Assembly: GCA_945862505.1 (NCBI GenBank)
Contig: CAMAYJ010000020.1
Location: forward strand, 1-37,442
Length of the DNA: 37,442 nucleotides
Source: Bifidobacterium breve
GTDB lineage: Bacteria; Actinomycetota; Acidimicrobiia; Acidimicrobiales; Acidimicrobilacustridaceae
Direction of reading: 5' to 3'
The notes under the pieces were generated by a model that saw only the letters and a list, made by a program, of their open reading frames with translations, was not told where the DNA came from and did no database searches. Positions 8,183-15,763 of this stretch are shown piece after piece; position 1 is the stretch's first letter, and each line of letters opens with the position of its first letter. Position numbers and translations under genes: made by a program.

Positions 8183-9427
8183 ATGACCATCACCGCTCCC
8201 AATCCCGCTTCGCCCGACACGAAGCGCGTCATTCCGAAGATCGTTTCCGTCGATGACCACATCATCGAACCGGCCGATGTTTGGACGAGTCGCCTCCCGA
8301 AGAAGTACCTCGACGTTGGCCCGCGCCTTGAGCGTTTGCGCGTCGACAACCTCAAGTTCGACGGCATGAACTACTCGTTCGACATCGTCGGCGACAACAG
8401 CCCCGGCGGAAAGTTCGCTGACTTCTGGTGCTACGAGGACCTCAAGGTCCCGATGCGTCGCATCATCACTGCCGTTGGCTTCGACGTCGAAGAGCGCACG
8501 ATGCTTCCGGTTACATACGAAGAAATGCGCAAGGGATGTTGGGATCAAACCGCTCGCCTTGCCGACATGGACGCAAACCACACCGAAGCATCTCTTTGCT
8601 TCCCAACCTTCCCTCGTTTCTGCGGACAGACTTTTGCTGAAGCCAAAGACAAGGAACTCGCACTTCTGTGCGTCCAGGCGTACAACGATTTTATGGTCGA
8701 GGAATGGTGCGGCGGCGCCGGCAAGGGCCGACTCATTCCGCTCATCATTGTTCCGATGTGGGATGCCGAACTCGCCGCTGCCGAGATCTACCGCAATGCC
8801 GCACGCGGTGTGCACGCAGTGTGCTTCTCGGAAGTTCCGCACTTCCTTGGCCTCCCCACCATTCACTCGGGCTACTGGGATCCGTTCTTCCAGGCCTGCA
8901 ACGACACCCAAACCGTTATCAACATGCACATCGGTTCGTCCTCACGAATGCCCGCAACGTCACCCGATGCACCGGCTGCCGTGCAGGCCACGCTGAGCTT
9001 CAACCAAGGAATGGCGTCGTTGGCTGACTGGATCTTCTCCGGCATCCTCCCCCGTTTCCCCGACATCAAGCTCGCCTACTCCGAAGCGCAAATGGGATGG
9101 ATCCCGTACTTCCTCGAGCGGGCCCAGAACGTGTGGTCGGAATTCCGCGGTTGGGCATTCGACCCCGAAATCGTCAGCGAACCGCCCGAGTTCTACTTCC
9201 GTCGCCAGGTCTACGCATGCTTCTTCCGCGACAACTTTGGTCTGAAGAATCTTGAAGACATCGGCATCGACAACGTCACGTTTGAAACCGATTATCCGCA
9301 CTCCGATTCAACGTGGCCGCACACTGAACAGTTCATCCGTGACATGGCTGTCGATCTCGACGATGAGTCGCTGTACAAGATCATCCGTGGCAACGCCATC
9401 AAGATGCTGCATCTTGATCTCGACTGA
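8183..9427 (+). CDS. Amidohydrolase-family metal-dependent hydrolase (PF04909 type)
   Basis: 414 residues from ATG 8183, which has TTGAGGAG just upstream; the in-frame ATG at 8159 is rejected for lack of a site. The N-terminus has SVDDHIIEP (about 22-30), the metal-ligand strand of the TIM-barrel amidohydrolases related to ACMS decarboxylase. Later come INMHIGSS, and near the C-terminus FETDYPHSDSTWP, which carries the conserved Asp. Actinobacteria encode many such proteins, often beside acyl-CoA dehydrogenases and other catabolic genes, but few have known substrates; decarboxylase or hydrolase activity is equally possible. It is divergent from the acyl-CoA dehydrogenase operon and shares its palindromic operator. 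Confidence 0.88.
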   Translation: MTITAPNPASPDTKRVIPKIVSVDDHIIEPADVWTSRLPKKYLDVGPRLERLRVDNLKFDGMNYSFDIVGDNSPGGKFADFWCYEDLKVPMRRIITAVGFDVEERTMLPVTYEEMRKGCWDQTARLADMDANHTEASLCFPTFPRFCGQTFAEAKDKELALLCVQAYNDFMVEEWCGGAGKGRLIPLIIVPMWDAELAAAEIYRNAARGVHAVCFSEVPHFLGLPTIHSGYWDPFFQACNDTQTVINMHIGSSSRMPATSPDAPAAVQATLSFNQGMASLADWIFSGILPRFPDIKLAYSEAQMGWIPYFLERAQNVWSEFRGWAFDPEIVSEPPEFYFRRQVYACFFRDNFGLKNLEDIGIDNVTFETDYPHSDSTWPHTEQFIRDMAVDLDDESLYKIIRGNAIKMLHLDLD

Positions 9428-9474
9428 ATCCGCCACAACCTGAACACTTCGATCGAGGGGGCTACGGTTCTTCC

Positions 9475-10017
9475 GTGGCCCCCTCGTCGCCTTCCCGTGC
9501 AAAGCGCACCAGCACACTGCGCGCCTACGGACCTCCGTTCTGGCGCGATGTCATGTTCTGGATCGCCGCTGCACTGTCAGTGGGCATCGGAGCCTTGCTG
9601 GTCATCGTGCTGTTCATGCTGTTGAGCACACCTCGTACCGGCCCCGGGTGGGCCTGGACTATCGGACTCTTCCTCGTCGGAACGTGGATGGGCTTCGTCG
9701 TCCTGTCACTCGGACTGAACACTGCCCGTGGCGTGCAACGCGGTGCCCAAGAAGCCGATGCCGCCCGGGGTGACCGCCTCGAAGCACATGGTCGCAAAGC
9801 GGGAAAGGTCGTCGGAAGCGGTCTCGCCAAAGTCACCGGCCGATCGCAACCAACGCCCGCGAGTTCCGACACGTCGGCTGAGTCGAAGACAACTGGATCG
9901 GCCTCTTCAGACTCCGATTCTCAGGTGTCGCCTCCCAAACCGACACTTGATGATGCAGCTCGATCCATCGGCATGATGGTCGGACGTCGACTCAAAACCC
10001 AAAAGGACAAACCATGA
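9475..10017 (+). CDS. Small membrane protein with two transmembrane helices, unknown function
   Basis: 180 residues from GTG 9475. A basic N-terminus (to about residue 22) is followed by two hydrophobic helices near 28-48 and 61-82, then a charged, low-complexity tail rich in Ser, Thr, Ala and Lys (about 85-180) that is probably cytoplasmic. No family was recognised. The stop overlaps the start of the PPK2 gene by four bases (ATGA), so the two are translationally coupled and may be functionally linked, for example by membrane placement of polyphosphate metabolism; that link is inference. Confidence 0.65.
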   Translation: MAPSSPSRAKRTSTLRAYGPPFWRDVMFWIAAALSVGIGALLVIVLFMLLSTPRTGPGWAWTIGLFLVGTWMGFVVLSLGLNTARGVQRGAQEADAARGDRLEAHGRKAGKVVGSGLAKVTGRSQPTPASSDTSAESKTTGSASSDSDSQVSPPKPTLDDAARSIGMMVGRRLKTQKDKP

Positions 10018-10841
10018 GTCCCGATCGAATCGATCCTGACGCGTACCGGGTTCAACCCGGCTCGTCGGTTGATCTGGGCCGATGGTCAACCAACACCACC
10101 GATGGCTTCGACGGCGACAAGCAGCAAGGCGCTGCGCTACTCCCCGACCTCAACGAACAACTCGCTGCCCTGCAGGGAATGCTTTACGCCGAATCCAAAC
10201 ACAAGGTGCTTATTGTGCTGCAGGGTATGGACACCTCCGGCAAGGACGGAACGATCAAGCACGTGTTCCGAATCATCAACCCTGTCGGCGTGAAAGTAAA
10301 AGACTTCAAGCGACCAAACGATGTCGAACTGGCCCACGATTACCTGTGGCGAGTGCACGAGCACACCCCACGAAACGGCCGCATCGTGATCTTCAATCGC
10401 AGCCATTACGAGGACGTTCTCGTGGTCCGCGTGAATGAACTCGTGCCCAAGAAGGTTTGGGAAAAGCGTTATGAGCACATCCGCGGGTTCGAGAACATGC
10501 TGGCCGATGAGGGCACGACCATCATCAAGATCTTCCTTCACATCTCCAAGGACGAACAGCGGGCACGACTGCAGGAGCGACTTGATAACCCCGCGAAACA
10601 TTGGAAGTTCGAACATGGAGATATCGCCGAGCGGGCCCACTGGGACGCCTATACCGCAGCCTATGAACAAGCCATCTCCGAAACATCGACGGAGAACGCC
10701 CCTTGGTACATCGTTCCCTCCGATCGCAAGTGGTACCGAAACCTCGTGATTTCACAATTGCTGATCGACAAACTTGAATCGCTGAATATGTCCTACCCCG
10801 AGCCCGCAGTCGGGATCGAGAACATCGAGATCAGCGACTAG
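10014..10841 (+). CDS. ppk2: Polyphosphate kinase 2 family protein (polyphosphate:nucleotide phosphotransferase)
   Basis: 275 residues, the size of single-domain PPK2 enzymes. The P-loop is LQGMDTSGKDGTIKH (69-83). The Walker B / lid region is IFNRSHYEDVLVVRV (126-140). AERAHWDAYTAAYE and the C-terminal PWYIVPSDRKWYRN are also typical. PPK2 enzymes transfer phosphate between polyphosphate and nucleotides (AMP, ADP or GDP). The DTSGKDG loop is like classes II/III, but class cannot be settled by eye. ATG overlaps the preceding membrane-protein stop; AAAAGGA precedes it. A diverged second copy of the last 40 or so codons occurs at 13288-13411. A small hairpin (CGGAGA-ATC-TCTCCG, 10868-10882) follows the gene. 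Confidence 0.93.
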   Translation: MSPDRIDPDAYRVQPGSSVDLGRWSTNTTDGFDGDKQQGAALLPDLNEQLAALQGMLYAESKHKVLIVLQGMDTSGKDGTIKHVFRIINPVGVKVKDFKRPNDVELAHDYLWRVHEHTPRNGRIVIFNRSHYEDVLVVRVNELVPKKVWEKRYEHIRGFENMLADEGTTIIKIFLHISKDEQRARLQERLDNPAKHWKFEHGDIAERAHWDAYTAAYEQAISETSTENAPWYIVPSDRKWYRNLVISQLLIDKLESLNMSYPEPAVGIENIEISD

Positions 10842-11060
10842 GACGGGTTGAGGTGAACGCTTGAGCTCGGAGAATCTCTCCGGAAATCGACTGTTCGCAA
10901 CGCCTTTATCGGCGCATTGGGTCAACCCCAAGCGTCAGCGCCACTAGTGCGGTAACGCCCCTCCCTCCGAGATAGAAGCGTCGCTCCACGCTACTGAACG
11001 ACCCGGCTCCACCGGAGTTGGAAACAAATGACCCCAGCTCTTTATCAAACCCAACATGAA

Positions 11061-11651
11061 TCACTCGAGCTCGATGTCCAGAGTTGGGGGTATGGGCAGC
11101 ACCTCGTTCGCACCTTCAATCCTCAGTGCATACCGACCCGCGGGCAGATTCGGAAGAAGTCCGTCCGAAGTGCAACCAACAACGCCGATGGCGTCAGAAC
11201 GAGTGCAACTCAACAATGTCGTCGGGACACGCACTGACCACGATGACTCTCCTACTGGGATCTGACGGGGCTCGCCCATGCACGTGAGTTGGGATCCAGT
11301 CTCACCGCTGCGAACGCCCGCGTCTCCATCCTCCAGATAGCCGGAATACGGCAGATTGCCGCACGTCTGATAGGGGATCTCAGCACCCGAATAATTCGCT
11401 ACGACGACGACGACGTTGACCCATTCACCTGAAGCGAAGGTCGTCCGCTCGACTTCGAGTCGAGCTTGCGACTGTCCCGATAACCAAGCCTCAGGTGTCG
11501 ACGGAATCGCCTCCGCTGGTTCTGGTGTTGCTTTCGATGCACCGGCAATTCCACAACTCACGGCGACGACCAAAGAACACAACCCGAGACAGAAGCGGAG
11601 GCGGCTCAAGACGAGCGAAATCTGGCGGATGGACTTCGAATGATCGGTCAT
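11061..11651 (-). CDS. Putative lipoprotein, paralogue of the one at 17517-18029
   Basis: 196 residues. The N-terminus has basic residues followed by a hydrophobic stretch ending in VVAVSC (Cys33), an acceptable though not ideal lipobox, so export and lipid anchoring are likely. The mature part is a single beta-rich-looking domain with VVVVANYSGAEIPYQTCG, LTCMGEP and IPVGESSWSV, and four cysteines that could form two disulfides. The same pattern (VVVVNRTGAPI..ASCG, LTCLGPP, IPVGESRWPV) occurs in the lipoprotein next to atpC, so the two are paralogues. Function unknown. ATG overlaps the protease stop by four bases, so the two form an operon; a chaperone, inhibitor or anchoring role for the protease is only a guess. 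Confidence 0.75.
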   Translation of the reverse strand: MTDHSKSIRQISLVLSRLRFCLGLCSLVVAVSCGIAGASKATPEPAEAIPSTPEAWLSGQSQARLEVERTTFASGEWVNVVVVVANYSGAEIPYQTCGNLPYSGYLEDGDAGVRSGETGSQLTCMGEPRQIPVGESSWSVRVPTTLLSCTRSDAIGVVGCTSDGLLPNLPAGRYALRIEGANEVLPIPPTLDIELE

Positions 11652-12904
11652 GGCGTCGACGGTGTGTTCAGAGTAAGGCCCCAGAAGAACTTGTGATAGG
11701 CAACTGCAGTTCCGAACGACTGCGAGTAGAACGAGTTCGACCCCGTGATCGTTCCGACCGCCCCGAAACCGTAGATCGACGAGTAACTGATGTATCCACC
11801 GCTATCGCCAGGCAGGCTTGCGCTTCCGTCCCACCGAAACAGCCCGCAAAAGGTCAAACCCAGGTTCTTGAACCATTCGCAAGTATCGACCAGCGCCACG
11901 TTTCCGCAGTTGGTGCCCCAATAGGCCGCAGTGGTGACACCCTGTCCACAGACTTGCATCCCCACAACTGGGTCCACTGCTGCCATCGTGATGCGGCGGA
12001 CTCCAGGGCCTGCTCCTTCCCAGAAGTACTGGCTCGAATTCGTAGAAATGATCCCGACCTCAGGGTAATAATTTGAGTAGATGCGGGAAGTCATCGGGCC
12101 GACAGGGTTGTTGAGTTGCGGGTTTCCGAAATTCGTGTTGTAGAAGAAATTCATCCCGCAGTGTGCGGCCATCAGAAGGAACCGGTTTCCCTGCGAATCG
12201 TGTGCGCCAGGGCCACTTGAACACGCGTAGGTGGCATTCCCTCCCAGCGAAATAGCCAACATGTCACCACCGTTCCACGGTTGCGAGTCCGAATAGCGGT
12301 CGGCTGTCGTTTGCGAAGCAGTTGCAGCCCGTATCTCGATGCGGACGTCTGGAAATTGCTGATCGAGTAGCGATTGAAGAGATTCGACTTCCTCATAGCG
12401 CTCAACACCGACTTCAACGCCATCGAACCCGATCCCGACCGAAACGATTCCGAATCGCGCTCGGGCCTCCTCGCTCTTCATGAGGTCGACGACCAGATTC
12501 CGAGCCAACTTAAGCCGCTGGAATGTGACTGGGTATTGCTCAAATCGATACTCAATCGTTCGACCGACCCGTTCAAACGAATCCGCCTGAACAGCACGAA
12601 CGAACGAAATCAACTCCTGGGCCGATGCTGACTCGAGGTCGACAACCCGAATCACCGAAACGTCTTTCGAAATCTCAAACATCCCGCCGTACGACTTCTC
12701 GAATTCGCGCTCGAGTGTCGACGAAATCGAAAGTACGACGTTGGCAACTGCAGACAGCTCGACTTCATCTGACGAAACGGTTCCAACGCTATGGCCGATC
12801 GCAGCAGCGGCCGGATGAATTGGAAGCGCACTGGCTGCCCCGACAACTACAGAAAAGACCCCGAAAATCGCGAGAACCCACCATCTGAGCAATCTAATTC
12901 CCAT
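11648..12904 (-). CDS. Secreted chymotrypsin-like (S1) protease with propeptide; Glu at the usual Asp position
   Basis: 418 residues: signal peptide or anchor (about 7-27), a propeptide-like region (about 40-205) and an S1-type catalytic domain (about 208-410). The catalytic His248 is in LLMAAHCG and Ser368 in LPGDSGG. At the position expected for the catalytic Asp (D.GI(V/I) in streptogrisin/alpha-lytic type enzymes) the sequence reads YYPEVGIIS, so Glu282 replaces Asp. Six or more cysteines in the domain suggest disulfides and an extracytoplasmic location. Layout resembles alpha-lytic protease-like enzymes of actinobacteria. It may be a secreted protease of reduced activity, or another residue may supply the acid. 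TATGAT at 12957-12952 (minus) could be the -10 element. It is first in a two-gene operon with the lipoprotein. Confidence 0.82.
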   Translation of the reverse strand: MGIRLLRWWVLAIFGVFSVVVGAASALPIHPAAAAIGHSVGTVSSDEVELSAVANVVLSISSTLEREFEKSYGGMFEISKDVSVIRVVDLESASAQELISFVRAVQADSFERVGRTIEYRFEQYPVTFQRLKLARNLVVDLMKSEEARARFGIVSVGIGFDGVEVGVERYEEVESLQSLLDQQFPDVRIEIRAATASQTTADRYSDSQPWNGGDMLAISLGGNATYACSSGPGAHDSQGNRFLLMAAHCGMNFFYNTNFGNPQLNNPVGPMTSRIYSNYYPEVGIISTNSSQYFWEGAGPGVRRITMAAVDPVVGMQVCGQGVTTAAYWGTNCGNVALVDTCEWFKNLGLTFCGLFRWDGSASLPGDSGGYISYSSIYGFGAVGTITGSNSFYSQSFGTAVAYHKFFWGLTLNTPSTP

Positions 12905-13287
12905 GACATTGCCGCCTTTTCCCGAGCCTCAAAACGCTCTTCCGCCTCCACATCATACCTCAAGCGTCGTCAGCACTTATGACAACGACATCGCATGCGG
13001 ACCGATCGTTTCGGTGCCTGCATTTCCGTTATCAGCGCGATACCACTTTTGACGAAAAGAAATACCGTCCGAGAACAGCATGGCAAGCGGCTCCTCCGAG
13101 TCCACCCCCCGCCACGCGTCCCGCTGCCGCAGAACCGCTTCGCGCGATCACCTAAGAATCTCTACCAGTAGCATCGATCATGTCGCAACCAGCGAATCGA
13201 TCAAGACACATCCGTCCTGTGCCTACCACCGTCGGACACCGGCCAAGAGTTGCTAGGTGATCCGGTTGCCATAGCCCCCCTTATCGC
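12905..13287. other. Intergenic region without a recognisable gene
   Basis: 383 bases between the protease start and the ppk2-like remnant. The end near 12905 probably holds the protease promoter (TATGAT on the minus strand at 12957-12952, without a clear -35). The remainder carries only short open frames lacking family features. ACCGA-TCGTT-TCGGT near 13003 could form a small hairpin. No tRNA or known RNA was recognised. It may contain decayed coding sequence connected with the duplication that follows. Confidence 0.5.
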
Positions 13288-13411
13288 CTTCGATCGCAAG
13301 TGGTACCGGAATCTCGTGATTTCGCAATTGCTAATCGACAAACTTGAAGCGCTGAAGATGTCCTTCCCCGAACCAGCGATCGGCATCGAGAACATCGTCA
13401 TCGATCGCTAG
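13288..13411 (+). pseudogene. ppk2: Remnant copy of the ppk2 3' end
   Basis: From CGATCGCAAGTGGTACCG (starting 13291) to TAG at 13409-13411 this stretch matches the last 121 bases of the intact ppk2 gene (10721-10841) at about 102 of 121 positions by eye, without gaps. It encodes DRKWYRNLVISQLLIDKLEA and the rest of the C-terminus in frame to the stop, but no P-loop, lid or start is present. Most differences in the first two-thirds are isolated single substitutions. The divergence suggests origin in a related lineage or an old duplication rather than a recent copy. Its stop is shared, as the palindrome CTAG, with the converging GAP/Sap-like gene. Confidence 0.9.
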
Positions 13412-14070
13412 GTGAGCGATCGCACAATGGCAACACTGCCCTTCGCGATCAAGAATGCCGACACCACGCTGAACAAACCAACAAGCACCTGCTGCCAGTG
13501 TTTGTTGAGCCACCGGTGCCAGACGCCCAACAAGAGTTCACGGCTCTTCGGTCGAACGGTGAGATACAGCACGGGCAGAACTTCAAGGGTGGAACCAATA
13601 GCAACGTACAGAGCGACTGCGATCCACTTCTCGGCGCTGTGGTAGTGCTGCTGCACGATTTCGCTTCCGGCGGCGTAGGAAAGCACATTGGCTGGCAGAA
13701 AGAGGCCAAGCCCGTAGGCAGGTATGACCGACATCGTGCCGACTCGGTTCATCCACTTCGGCAGTTCCCGGGCACTCGTGCTGCGCGATCGTCGGAACTC
13801 GCGTAGCGCAAAGAACGCCACGACAAGGCCGATCCCAAGATCAATGGCGCCGAGCCACCAGTGTCTGCGATGCGAAGAACCTGAACCATGGACCGCTCCG
13901 CCAACAAGAACGATCGCGAGACACGCCACTCCGATTGAGGTCGCCCATCCGAATGCTGCGGCCCATGAGGTTCGCACCTTTTCTGATTCCGACATCATTA
14001 CGACGGCGGCGATGATGAATAGGGGCGAGATCGTCGTGGCGAGGCCGAGGATCAGCAGGTTGATACTCAT
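13408..14070 (-). CDS. GAP/Sap-like (LysE-superfamily-like) multi-pass membrane protein
   Basis: 220 residues from ATG 14070, chosen because GGGAGA lies about nine bases upstream; the 34-residue extension to 14172 lacks sense. The N-terminus MSINLLILGLATTISPLFII is the first of about six hydrophobic helices, with a Pro in the first helix as in the GAP / Sap (sulfolipid-1-addressing protein) family of actinobacteria. That family is thought to take part in export or placement of surface glycolipids, and resembles LysE-type exporters; the role here is inference. It lies between the ppk2 remnant (stop codons overlapping as CTAG) and the atpC remnant, so it appears to have come with them as one fragment. 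Confidence 0.7.
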   Translation of the reverse strand: MSINLLILGLATTISPLFIIAAVVMMSESEKVRTSWAAAFGWATSIGVACLAIVLVGGAVHGSGSSHRRHWWLGAIDLGIGLVVAFFALREFRRSRSTSARELPKWMNRVGTMSVIPAYGLGLFLPANVLSYAAGSEIVQQHYHSAEKWIAVALYVAIGSTLEVLPVLYLTVRPKSRELLLGVWHRWLNKHWQQVLVGLFSVVSAFLIAKGSVAIVRSLT

Positions 14071-14181
14071 CGTGTCTCCCACGCCGATCGAACGAGTCCA
14101 AACACTAGTGACCCTCGACTCGGAAGCGAACGAGACGCCCCTAGGCGCCCCGTACAAACCAAGTGTCGTCACACAATCGGT

Positions 14182-14420
14182 CTAGTGAAAGCCTTCGACC
14201 GTCGTGAGACAAGCGGTTGCACGAGCAAGCGCTGCGATCGCGTCGGCGTCGTCGGAGTTCTGCACTGCCGCTTGGGCCTTTTCCTGCGCCTTGCGAGCAC
14301 GTTCAACATCGATCGTGGATGCGAGCTCAGCCAGGTCGGAAAGGATCTTCACGTGGTCATCGCTGACCTCGATGAAGCCACCATGTACCGCCGCCTTTTC
14401 ACTGCCACCTTCAGCAAGCG
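14182..14420 (-). pseudogene. atpC: Truncated second copy of atpC (C-terminal part of the epsilon subunit)
   Basis: Read on the minus strand, this matches the intact atpC (18053-18290) from LAEGGSEKAA to the C-terminal FH: 69 of 78 residues identical by eye, with a TAG stop at 14184-14182. The similarity stops abruptly near 14420. Beyond it the frame continues as unrelated sequence up to 14577, across the promoter of the HTH-ImmA gene, so the beta-sandwich N-terminal half of epsilon is missing. The retained part is the end of the beta domain and the helical C-terminal hairpin. It cannot encode a normal epsilon subunit, although the frame of the retained part is intact. Confidence 0.9.
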
Positions 14421-14504
14421 CAGTCCTAGCTATTCGCTGATTTCCGCAGACAAGGTTGATCCTGATCTCGGTAGTCAGCGTGAAAAAAGAATCAAGGGAA
14501 CAAG

Positions 14505-14534
14505 TTGACGGGAAATATCCACAGGCCTTATACT
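14505..14534 (+). promoter_or_regulatory. Promoter of the HTH-ImmA gene; probably leaderless transcript
   Basis: TTGACG (14505-14510) and TATACT (14529-14534) are separated by 18 bases, each 5 of 6 to the sigma-70 consensus, the best promoter seen in the window. The GTG start codon begins at 14542, seven bases after the -10, so the transcript would begin at or next to the start codon. No Shine-Dalgarno sequence is present, which fits leaderless translation, common in actinobacteria. Confidence 0.75.
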
Positions 14535-14541
14535 CGATTCC

Positions 14542-15663
14542 GTGATTCCCCGAAATAACGATAACACTTCGCTTCAAGCGAGCGGCCCTGAATTGGCCGA
14601 GTTTCAGTCATTATCGGCCGCGATCGAATGGCACATGGGTCGGCGGCAATGGTCTCAATCTGATCTCGCTCGCGTTCTAGGTTGGTCAACACAGTCGTTG
14701 TCCGATCTCGTGAATAGCCGCTCTCGCCTTCGGGCTAGCGAAGCGTTAGACCTGAGTCATGCTTTCGGCAGGCCAGCTGTCGATTGGCTCAGCGTTCAAG
14801 CACGAGCTGATGTCACCGATGAGCTTCAAGTTGCCGGGGTAATGGAACGACTTAGCGACGTGGCATCTAGGGCGCGCGTAGAAGAGAAGTTACCTACGCG
14901 AGAGTTGATCCGTAGAGGAACGCTTCCAAATGCAAGTCCCAGCGAGATCGAGGATGCTGCTTTACATCTACTTGAGATCTCTTCCATAGACGATGAGATC
15001 CCGTTTGCTGCGTCCGCCCGACGATCCAATCGGGAACTAATCCCGTCGCGGCATCAACTCGCCTGGGTCGCCGAGGCGCGCAGGAAAGTCACATCCGAGT
15101 TCCCGCCCCTAGCACCCAACGCCTCACTAATAGATCTCGGTAAGTCACTGTCGACAACAGTTCGAACTCAAGACGACCTGCGCGAACTCCCGAAACGTTT
15201 TGCGGAACTTGGAGTGGCTCTCATCTACGTGCCAGCGATTTCAGGATCGAAAATTGATGGCGTATGCACCACCGTCAATTCACACCCGCTAATTGCGATA
15301 TCTGGTCGCGGCGGTAGAGCAGACAAAGTGATTTTCACGATCGCTCACGAGCTCGCGCACCTCAGCCTCGGGCATCTTGAGTTGCAGTCGATGTTCGTCA
15401 GCGACGGAGAGCTCACATCCAGTAGTTCAACAGATGTGCGCGAAGACCAAGCAGACCTGCAAGCTGCTAACTGGTTGATCGCCGATTTCGACGAACTTCG
15501 CGGCCGTTCAATCACTTGGGCACGAATCGTTGAATTTGCCGAACAGCGTGGAATCAGCGAATCCCTTGTAATCGGACGTCTTCAAAAAGAGGGCATGATT
15601 CCGTGGAATTCTCAATTCAACAAACGAATTCCGTCCGTGATGGAAACGCTAATGAGTTGGTAA
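14542..15663 (+). CDS. HTH-domain protein fused to ImmA/IrrE-type metallopeptidase
   Basis: 373 residues. Residues about 25-75 form an XRE/HigA-like helix-turn-helix (WSQSDLARVLGWSTQSLSDL). Residues about 200-345 form an ImmA/IrrE-type zinc peptidase: TIAHELAHLSLGH supplies HExxH (His269, Glu270, His273), and Glu301 in REDQADLQAANW is a candidate third ligand. Such fusions act as repressors and/or proteases that control mobile elements, stress responses or toxin-antitoxin pairs. The start GTG sits directly behind a strong promoter. It heads a group of four plus-strand genes of lower GC than the surroundings. Autoregulation is likely from the HTH, but no operator was recognised. A gene for a classical HigB toxin was not found next to it. 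Confidence 0.85.
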   Translation: MIPRNNDNTSLQASGPELAEFQSLSAAIEWHMGRRQWSQSDLARVLGWSTQSLSDLVNSRSRLRASEALDLSHAFGRPAVDWLSVQARADVTDELQVAGVMERLSDVASRARVEEKLPTRELIRRGTLPNASPSEIEDAALHLLEISSIDDEIPFAASARRSNRELIPSRHQLAWVAEARRKVTSEFPPLAPNASLIDLGKSLSTTVRTQDDLRELPKRFAELGVALIYVPAISGSKIDGVCTTVNSHPLIAISGRGGRADKVIFTIAHELAHLSLGHLELQSMFVSDGELTSSSSTDVREDQADLQAANWLIADFDELRGRSITWARIVEFAEQRGISESLVIGRLQKEGMIPWNSQFNKRIPSVMETLMSW

Positions 15664-15668
15664 GCATA

Positions 15669-15700
15669 CGGGCGGGCGGAGTTGCACCTCCGCCCGCCCG
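15669..15700. terminator. Perfect 13-bp GC-rich hairpin downstream of the HTH-ImmA gene
   Basis: CGGGCGGGCGGAG and CTCCGCCCGCCCG are exact complements around a six-base loop (TTGCAC), five bases after the stop. There is no T-run, so it is a factor-assisted terminator, attenuator or mRNA-stability element rather than a classical one. It would uncouple the regulator from the three genes that follow. Confidence 0.55.
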
Positions 15701-15763
15701 AACAAGGCAGAACAAACTGCCTTCTCCCAATACCCAGTCAGTGAATATGAAGGAGTTTCAGTA

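Noticed and set aside
11495-12076. 193-codon plus-strand frame opposite the protease and lipoprotein
   Set aside because: Antisense shadow; the minus strand shows His/Ser protease motifs and a coupled lipoprotein.
12990-13060. Possible tRNA-like stretch (minus-strand CTGATAA resembling an Ile anticodon loop)
   Set aside because: No acceptor stem, anticodon stem or T-loop consensus could be paired around it.
14421-14577. N-terminal extension of the truncated atpC frame up to an ATG at 14577, making a 131-codon frame
   Set aside because: The 131-codon total equals atpC by coincidence only; the first 53 codons show no epsilon similarity and run antisense over the HTH-ImmA promoter, so it is not a second working epsilon gene.
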